From the NCBI RefSeq assembly GCF_027579695.1, contig NC_083587.1, positions 53,392,021-53,456,020 of the forward strand: a DNA stretch of 64,000 nucleotides. The letters are read 5' to 3'. The notes below the pieces were generated by a model. The model saw only the letters and a program-made list of their open reading frames with translations. It was not told the origin of the DNA and did no database searches. Shown here one piece after another: positions 62,982-64,000 of the stretch. Both the position numbers and the translations under genes were made by a program. Origin of the DNA: Neoarius graeffei. Taxonomy: Eukaryota; Chordata; Actinopteri; Siluriformes; Ariidae. The stretch's first letter is position 1; every line of letters starts with the position of its first letter.

Positions 62982-64000
62982 TTGAGAGAGAGAGAGAGGG
63001 GGATGGATGGAGATTTGAATGATATGTGGATGGATGGTGATTTGGATGGATATTTGTTTAAATAGATACAGTATTTATAAGACAAATTTTGCCAATGGCT
63101 TCTCTAGAATGTAAAAAAAACATCATAATTCATTCCCTTATGTGCCATAAGTGTAACACGTGGGTAGGAGGTGTGGCTTTGCGTATTTAATTTTTGTGCT
63201 GCTAATCTACACTACCGTTCAAAAGTTTGGGGTCACCCAGACAATTTTGTGTTTTCCATGAAAAGTCACACTTTTATTTACCACCATAAGTTGTAAAACA
63301 AATAGAAAATATAGTCGAGACATTTTTCTGGTCATTTTGAGCATTTAATCGACCCCACAAATGTGATGCTCCAGAAACTCAATCTGCTCAAAGGAAGGTC
63401 AGTTTTATAGCTTCTCTAAAGAGCTCAACTGTTTTCAGCTGTGCTAACATGATTGTACAAGGGTTTTCTAATCATCCATTAGCCTTCTGAGGCAATGAGC
63501 AAACACATTGTACCATTAGAACACTGGAGTGAGAGTTGCTGGAAATGGGCCTCTATACACCTATGGAGATATTGCACCAAAAACCACACATTAGCAGCTA
63601 GAAGAGTCATTTACCACATTAGCAATGTATAGAGTGGATTTCTGATTAGTTTAAAGTGATCTTCATTGAAAAGAACAGTGCTTTTCTTTCAAAAATAAGG
63701 ACATTTCAAAGTGACCCCAAACTTTTGAACGGTAGTGCAAGTGATCACTTTTTGAGGCAAGTGTTCAATGATTTAGATGCAGAGAGGTTTTAAGCTTTTA
63801 TTACTTTCTCCAGTGCAAAATTGCAGAAGTATTTTGGACACCAAGTGTGTTTTGGTGATGTACTACAATTGGTGTAAAGGGGTTGTGGTGATACAAGTCG
63901 GGCAACTTTAAAAAAAAAAAAGAAATAAAATACTTGTGTTCCTTTTCAGAAAAGAAACATGCCAGTGGATGAAGCCAAGTCTGTTTTGTGTGATATGCAG
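39079..64000 (+). CDS. brd9: BRD9 (bromodomain-containing protein 9), 14 coding exons in window, 3' end missing
   Basis: BRD9 reads acetyl-lysine and is a defining subunit of the non-canonical BAF (SWI/SNF) chromatin remodeller in the nucleus. Exons: 39079-39130, 44334-44554, 45131-45220, 45314-45443, 49928-49985, 50218-50362, 52451-52561, 52887-53068, 59431-59563, 59649-59721, 61466-61561, 61651-61783, 62073-62184, and 63950 to beyond the window. All junctions are GT-AG and keep frame, giving 529 codons so far against about 597 in human. The protein starts [13 protein letters not shown] and has a Lys-rich nuclear-localisation stretch near residues 60-80. The bromodomain spans about 166-270 ([31 protein letters not shown]246 is the acetyl-lysine-binding Asn). 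A conserved C-terminal domain follows ([27 protein letters not shown]). Exons 3-4 are longer than the matching human stretch. It lies head to head with TRIP13, as in mammals. Confidence 0.95.
39891..40587. repeat. Minisatellite in foldback B, about thirty units
   Basis: Alternating 22-mers (CACCTTTGTCCACGGTTATC) and 20-mers (CACCGTTCCACAATTATCGA). The ATTATCGACACC core repeats the terminal motif ACAATTATCGATACC of the element. The array is open in several frames but only as a repeat artefact. Confidence 0.95.
41061..41434 (-). mobile_element. V-SINE in foldback B
   Basis: Full length on the minus strand, flanked by TGTAATTTCTTTTA. Confidence 0.95.
42418..42655 (-). mobile_element. tRNA-derived SINE, family 2
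   Basis: Minus orientation. Shares TAGCTATGTAATAGGCGAGA and TTGGCCTAGTGGTTAGCGTG with the copy at 62643. Located in BRD9 intron 1. Confidence 0.8.
42868..43080 (+). mobile_element. Old, diverged V-SINE
   Basis: Recognisable core GTTTCCTCCGGGTACTCCGG and a tail-side GCCCTGTGATGGACTG, but many substitutions and an altered head. Confidence 0.7.
43100..43775. mobile_element. Probable MITE with TGTTTACATGCAC ends
   Basis: The left part starts TGTTTACATGCACATCCAAA. The right part repeats AGCTCGATTTCAG/TCGAGCTACG motifs and ends in the complement CATGTGCAT-type sequence near 43770. The middle has a (TA)n run. Boundaries and superfamily are uncertain. Confidence 0.5.
43375..43431. repeat. (TA)n microsatellite
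   Basis: About 28 perfect TA units inside the presumed MITE. Confidence 0.97.
43776..44333. other. BRD9 intron 1, nothing recognised
   Basis: AT-rich with poly(A) and poly(T) runs (44030-44045, 44155-44167). It ends in the acceptor GACGCCCAG of BRD9 exon 2. Confidence 0.5.
44334..44554 (+). CDS. brd9: BRD9 coding exon 2 (residues 18-91)
   Basis: Encodes [20 protein letters not shown], then [20 protein letters not shown] and an eight-lysine run. It is nearly identical to the human N-terminal region and is a likely nuclear-localisation segment. Confidence 0.96.
44610..44977 (+). mobile_element. V-SINE in BRD9 intron 2
   Basis: Full length, flanked by the duplication ACCATCTGTCTACG. It lies 55 bases downstream of the exon 2 donor. 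Confidence 0.95.
45131..45220 (+). CDS. brd9: BRD9 coding exon 3 (residues 92-121)
   Basis: Starts [14 protein letters not shown] like human EEKKRKREREH. It then adds a Pro/Thr-rich stretch ([16 protein letters not shown]) not present in the human protein as I remember it. The exon has a clean acceptor (CTCAG), a GTAACG donor and phase 0 at both ends. Confidence 0.85.
45314..45443 (+). CDS. brd9: BRD9 coding exon 4 (residues 122-165)
   Basis: Encodes a basic/acidic stretch ([20 protein letters not shown]) and ends [11 protein letters not shown], the conserved [11 protein letters not shown] block just before the bromodomain. Confidence 0.93.
45472..46838. mobile_element. hAT MITE, copy 2 (BRD9 intron 4)
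   Basis: Same element as at 17316, about 97-98% alike by eye. Ends CAGGGCTTTGAACC / GGTTCAAAGCCCTG, flanked by the 8-bp repeat CTTCATCC (45464-45471, 46839-46846). It contains the same captured ISL2EU-like end. Confidence 0.94.
47004..47150. mobile_element. MITE fragment (GGGCTGTCAAAGTTAACGCG)
   Basis: A single end of a common fish MITE with the palindromic GTTAACGCG...CGCGTTAAC. A relative (GTGCTGTCAAACAATTAAAA) lies at 5193. The partner end was not found. Confidence 0.5.
47852..48001 (+). pseudogene. THAP-domain fragment of a Kolobok-like transposase (copy 2)
   Basis: [20 protein letters not shown] then [16 protein letters not shown], ending at a stop after RTKQS. Same protein as copy 1 with a few changes. 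The second half of the zinc finger and the catalytic domain are lacking. Confidence 0.8.
48312..48684 (-). mobile_element. V-SINE in Kolobok-like copy 2
   Basis: Minus orientation, flanked by ATGAAGAAAT. Confidence 0.95.
49125..49318 (-). mobile_element. V-SINE 3' half
   Basis: Minus orientation. Contains only the tail and core up to CAGTTAACCT. The tRNA-like head is missing, the usual result of incomplete reverse transcription. Confidence 0.9.
49393..49669 (+). mobile_element. V-SINE with internal deletion
   Basis: Flanked by ACGTTATCCAAACAAG. It lacks the segment between GGTTAACTGGTG and TACCCCGCCTTTC (the two GGTG repeats) and also part of the head. Confidence 0.92.
49928..49985 (+). CDS. 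brd9: BRD9 coding exon 5, bromodomain start (residues 165-184)
   Basis: Encodes [20 protein letters not shown], helix Z of the bromodomain. Acceptor TTCCAG and donor CAGAG|GTCCGT. Confidence 0.94.
50218..50362 (+). CDS. brd9: BRD9 coding exon 6, bromodomain ZA loop (residues 184-232)
   Basis: Encodes [20 protein letters not shown] and then [16 protein letters not shown]. It carries the ZA loop that lines the acetyl-lysine pocket. Confidence 0.97.
50656..50868 (+). pseudogene. N-terminal fragment of the ISL2EU-associated protein, element 4
   Basis: [16 protein letters not shown] leads to [20 protein letters not shown], which aligns with [17 protein letters not shown] of element 3 and [18 protein letters not shown] of element 1. 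The homology ends at a (GT)n-like run near 50860. Confidence 0.6.
51187..51554 (+). mobile_element. V-SINE in ISL2EU-like element 4
   Basis: Full length, flanked by AAAAATACCT. Confidence 0.95.
51588..51795 (+). mobile_element. tRNA-derived SINE, family 2
   Basis: Head GCGAGTTGGCCTAGTGGTCA, B-box-like GCGAGTTCTACTC, and end CGCCACATGGCGTGGGAAGG. Confidence 0.85.
52451..52561 (+). CDS. brd9: BRD9 coding exon 7, bromodomain BC loop (residues 233-269)
   Basis: Encodes [20 protein letters not shown] and ends [11 protein letters not shown]246 in YNRP is the conserved acetyl-lysine-binding asparagine. Confidence 0.97.
52887..53068 (+). CDS. brd9: BRD9 coding exon 8 (residues 270-330)
   Basis: Encodes [20 protein letters not shown], then [20 protein letters not shown]. 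The family has isoforms that keep or skip the first part of this region. Acceptor TTTGCAG and donor AG|GTAAAG. Confidence 0.93.
53119..53600. repeat. (GTTT)n and repeated GCTTCTTCTC module
   Basis: A (GTTT)n run at 53122-53143 is followed by two diverged copies of a ~90-base module (AATCGCTGCTTCTCTCTCAA ... GGCAGGAAGGTAG). A third copy lies at 55446-55520. Confidence 0.65.
53601..53979 (+). mobile_element. V-SINE, first of a duplicated pair in BRD9 intron 8
   Basis: Full length. The preceding 115 bases (from TTTGTATGGGAGAACAGC) recur after it, followed by another V-SINE. Confidence 0.95.
54094..54456 (+). mobile_element. V-SINE, second of a duplicated pair in BRD9 intron 8
   Basis: Follows the repeated flank TTTGTATGGGAGAATAAC. 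The true downstream flank GTTCATTTTG matches the bases before the first SINE. Confidence 0.95.
54457..55639. other. BRD9 intron 8, no gene
   Basis: Short (GTT)n at 54585-54604, poly(T) runs, and a third copy of the GCTTCTTCTC module near 55446. No transposase or exon seen. Confidence 0.5.
55640..56363. mobile_element. Palindromic TTAA element, copy 3 (BRD9 intron 8)
   Basis: Complete: TTAA on both sides (55636-55639, 56364-56367). Arms of about 355 bases are nearly perfect inverted copies meeting at GATATCTGAGCTCCGTATC. The centre is inverted relative to copy 2. Confidence 0.93.
56576..57122. mobile_element. Mariner-type MITE, copy 2
   Basis: Compact copy: CAGTACTGTGCAAAAGTCTA ... ACTTTTACACAATCCTG with TA flanks. 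It shows the uninterrupted form of the element at 8015. Confidence 0.85.
57629..57996 (+). mobile_element. V-SINE, first of a tandem pair in the mariner remnant
   Basis: Full length, preceded by AAGCTTCGAGGTAG. Confidence 0.95.
58010..58377 (+). mobile_element. V-SINE, second of a tandem pair in the mariner remnant
   Basis: Separated from the first only by AAGCTTCAAGGCAG and followed by GCTTCGAGGTAG, so the same target sequence is present three times. Confidence 0.95.
58385..59095 (+). pseudogene. Mariner transposase C-terminal pseudogene
   Basis: Reads [20 protein letters not shown], then [17 protein letters not shown], and after the [16 protein letters not shown] and [16 protein letters not shown]. 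The YSPDL.PSD...FP motif with Asp as third catalytic residue marks the mariner group. The N-terminal two thirds are deleted. Confidence 0.85.
58584..58965 (+). mobile_element. V-SINE interrupting the mariner coding remnant
   Basis: Flanked by GATGAAATCATCC on both sides. It sits inside the DDEII codons of the mariner pseudogene. Confidence 0.95.
59431..59563 (+). CDS. brd9: BRD9 coding exon 9 (residues 330-374)
   Basis: Encodes [20 protein letters not shown] and then [15 protein letters not shown], the conserved start of the C-terminal domain. Confidence 0.96.
59649..59721 (+). CDS. brd9: BRD9 coding exon 10 (residues 375-399)
   Basis: Encodes [20 protein letters not shown], matching human GYLKRNGDGSLLYSVVN. 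Confidence 0.94.
59792..59875. repeat. C-rich low-complexity tract
   Basis: CCCCA/CCTTCC repeats in BRD9 intron 10. Confidence 0.9.
60190..60489 (+). mobile_element. V-SINE with head-core deletion
   Basis: Flanked by CTTAAACAA. The sequence jumps from AAGGTCCGGG to TGCTCCGGTTTCC, so the B box and half the core are lost. The junction lies at a CCGGGT shared by both deletion edges. Confidence 0.93.
60496..61195. mobile_element. Foldback element with 160-bp arms (BRD9 intron 10)
   Basis: Arms 60496-60655 and 61024-61195 share CTAATTACCATTATTCTATC, AAAATGGCGGAGCGTGTTGC and CCAACCGAGGACGTAATAAA in inverted order. A second, smaller hairpin (GTACATGAGCTGATAGCC / GGCTATAAGCCATGTAC) lies at 60829-60890. 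No ORF; superfamily not recognised. Confidence 0.8.
61466..61561 (+). CDS. brd9: BRD9 coding exon 11 (residues 399-431)
   Basis: Encodes [20 protein letters not shown] and then [12 protein letters not shown]. Acceptor TTTACAG and donor AAGG|GTAATT. Confidence 0.95.
61651..61783 (+). CDS. brd9: BRD9 coding exon 12 (residues 431-475)
   Basis: Encodes [20 protein letters not shown] and then [17 protein letters not shown]. The donor is AG|GTGTGC. Confidence 0.95.
62073..62184 (+). CDS. brd9: BRD9 coding exon 13 (residues 475-512)
   Basis: Encodes [20 protein letters not shown] and then [15 protein letters not shown], like human LQEFVKDAGSYSKKVVDDLL. Confidence 0.95.
62455..62600 (+). mobile_element. 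Old V-SINE 3' fragment
   Basis: Keeps CTCTAAATTG, GTGTGAATGTGAAGGGTTGT and GCCCTGTGATAGATCGGTGA in order, but heavily diverged. Confidence 0.7.
62588..62641. repeat. (GGAT)n microsatellite
   Basis: Twelve or so GGAT units with one interruption, growing from the old SINE tail. Confidence 0.95.
62643..62933 (+). mobile_element. tRNA-derived SINE, family 2, longest copy
   Basis: Head AGTGGCCTAGTGGTAGCATG, then GGCAAGGCACGCTGCAATAC, GAGTTAAACTCTCGTGGTTA, and end GCCACATGGCGCGGGAAGGA. Confidence 0.85.
62937..62979. repeat. (AT)n microsatellite
   Basis: About 21 AT units followed by (GA)n. Confidence 0.95.
63210..63737. mobile_element. Tc1-type MITE (CACTACCGTTCAAAAGTTTG)
   Basis: Inverted ends CACTACCGTTCAAAAGTTTG / CAAACTTTTGAACGGTAGTG, with TA on the left (CA on the right). 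A common non-autonomous fish family. It ends about 210 bases before BRD9 exon 14. Confidence 0.9.
63950..64000 (+). CDS. brd9: BRD9 coding exon 14, cut by window end (residues 513-529)
   Basis: After acceptor CCTTTTCAG, encodes [17 protein letters not shown], like human RRNVPMKPPDEAK. The exon runs off the window. About 65-70 residues and the stop codon must lie downstream. Confidence 0.85.

Overview
The window is nuclear DNA of a teleost fish. Two vertebrate genes with spliced, family-typical exons are embedded in a very dense mix of fish transposons: Tc1/mariner, hAT, Kolobok-like, P-like and ISL2EU-like DNA elements, an RTE-type LINE, and V-SINEs. The abundance of V-SINEs with (GATGA)n tails suggests an otophysan such as a catfish, but the lineage cannot be fixed from this sequence alone.

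Two host genes sit head to head. TRIP13, the AAA+ ATPase that remodels HORMA-domain proteins, lies on the minus strand. Its 13 coding exons run from 36741 down to 7431 and give 432 residues, the length of the human protein. BRD9, the bromodomain subunit of the non-canonical BAF complex, lies on the plus strand. It starts at 39079, and 14 coding exons (529 residues) are seen before the window cuts its 3' end. A short ETS-rich stretch just before the BRD9 start probably drives both genes. TRIP13 probably has an untranslated first exon there, with an excellent splice donor at 38893.

Layout: 1-7430 is gene-free downstream DNA: a palindromic TTAA element, an intact Tc1 element, and a decayed Tc1 holding a hAT MITE and a Kolobok-like element. 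7431-36741 is TRIP13; most of its 29 kb is transposon. It includes a P-like THAP element inside a hAT element inside a mariner MITE (8015-11619), an RTE LINE split by a hAT MITE (16940-19540), two Tc1 pseudogenes (20549-24298), two ISL2EU-like elements back to back (25344-27356), a Tc1 holding another Tc1 with an intact transposase, which itself holds a Tigger-like element (27357-32359), and a third ISL2EU-like element (33067-34195). 36742-39078 is the divergent promoter region plus a foldback element. 39079-64000 is BRD9; its introns hold the second, inverted foldback copy, a second hAT MITE, a second Kolobok-like element, a fourth ISL2EU-like element, a decayed mariner and most of the V-SINEs.

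The strongest unexplained signals are: (i) four diverged elements with TA target sites and CRE-like ends that all carry the 5' part of one gene family, of the kind linked to SWIM/YqaJ proteins; (ii) a pair of inverted foldback elements flanking BRD9 exon 1, whose internal minisatellites repeat their own terminal motif; (iii) recurrent tandem duplication of SINEs with their flanks. No prokaryotic features, CRISPR arrays or rRNA genes are present.
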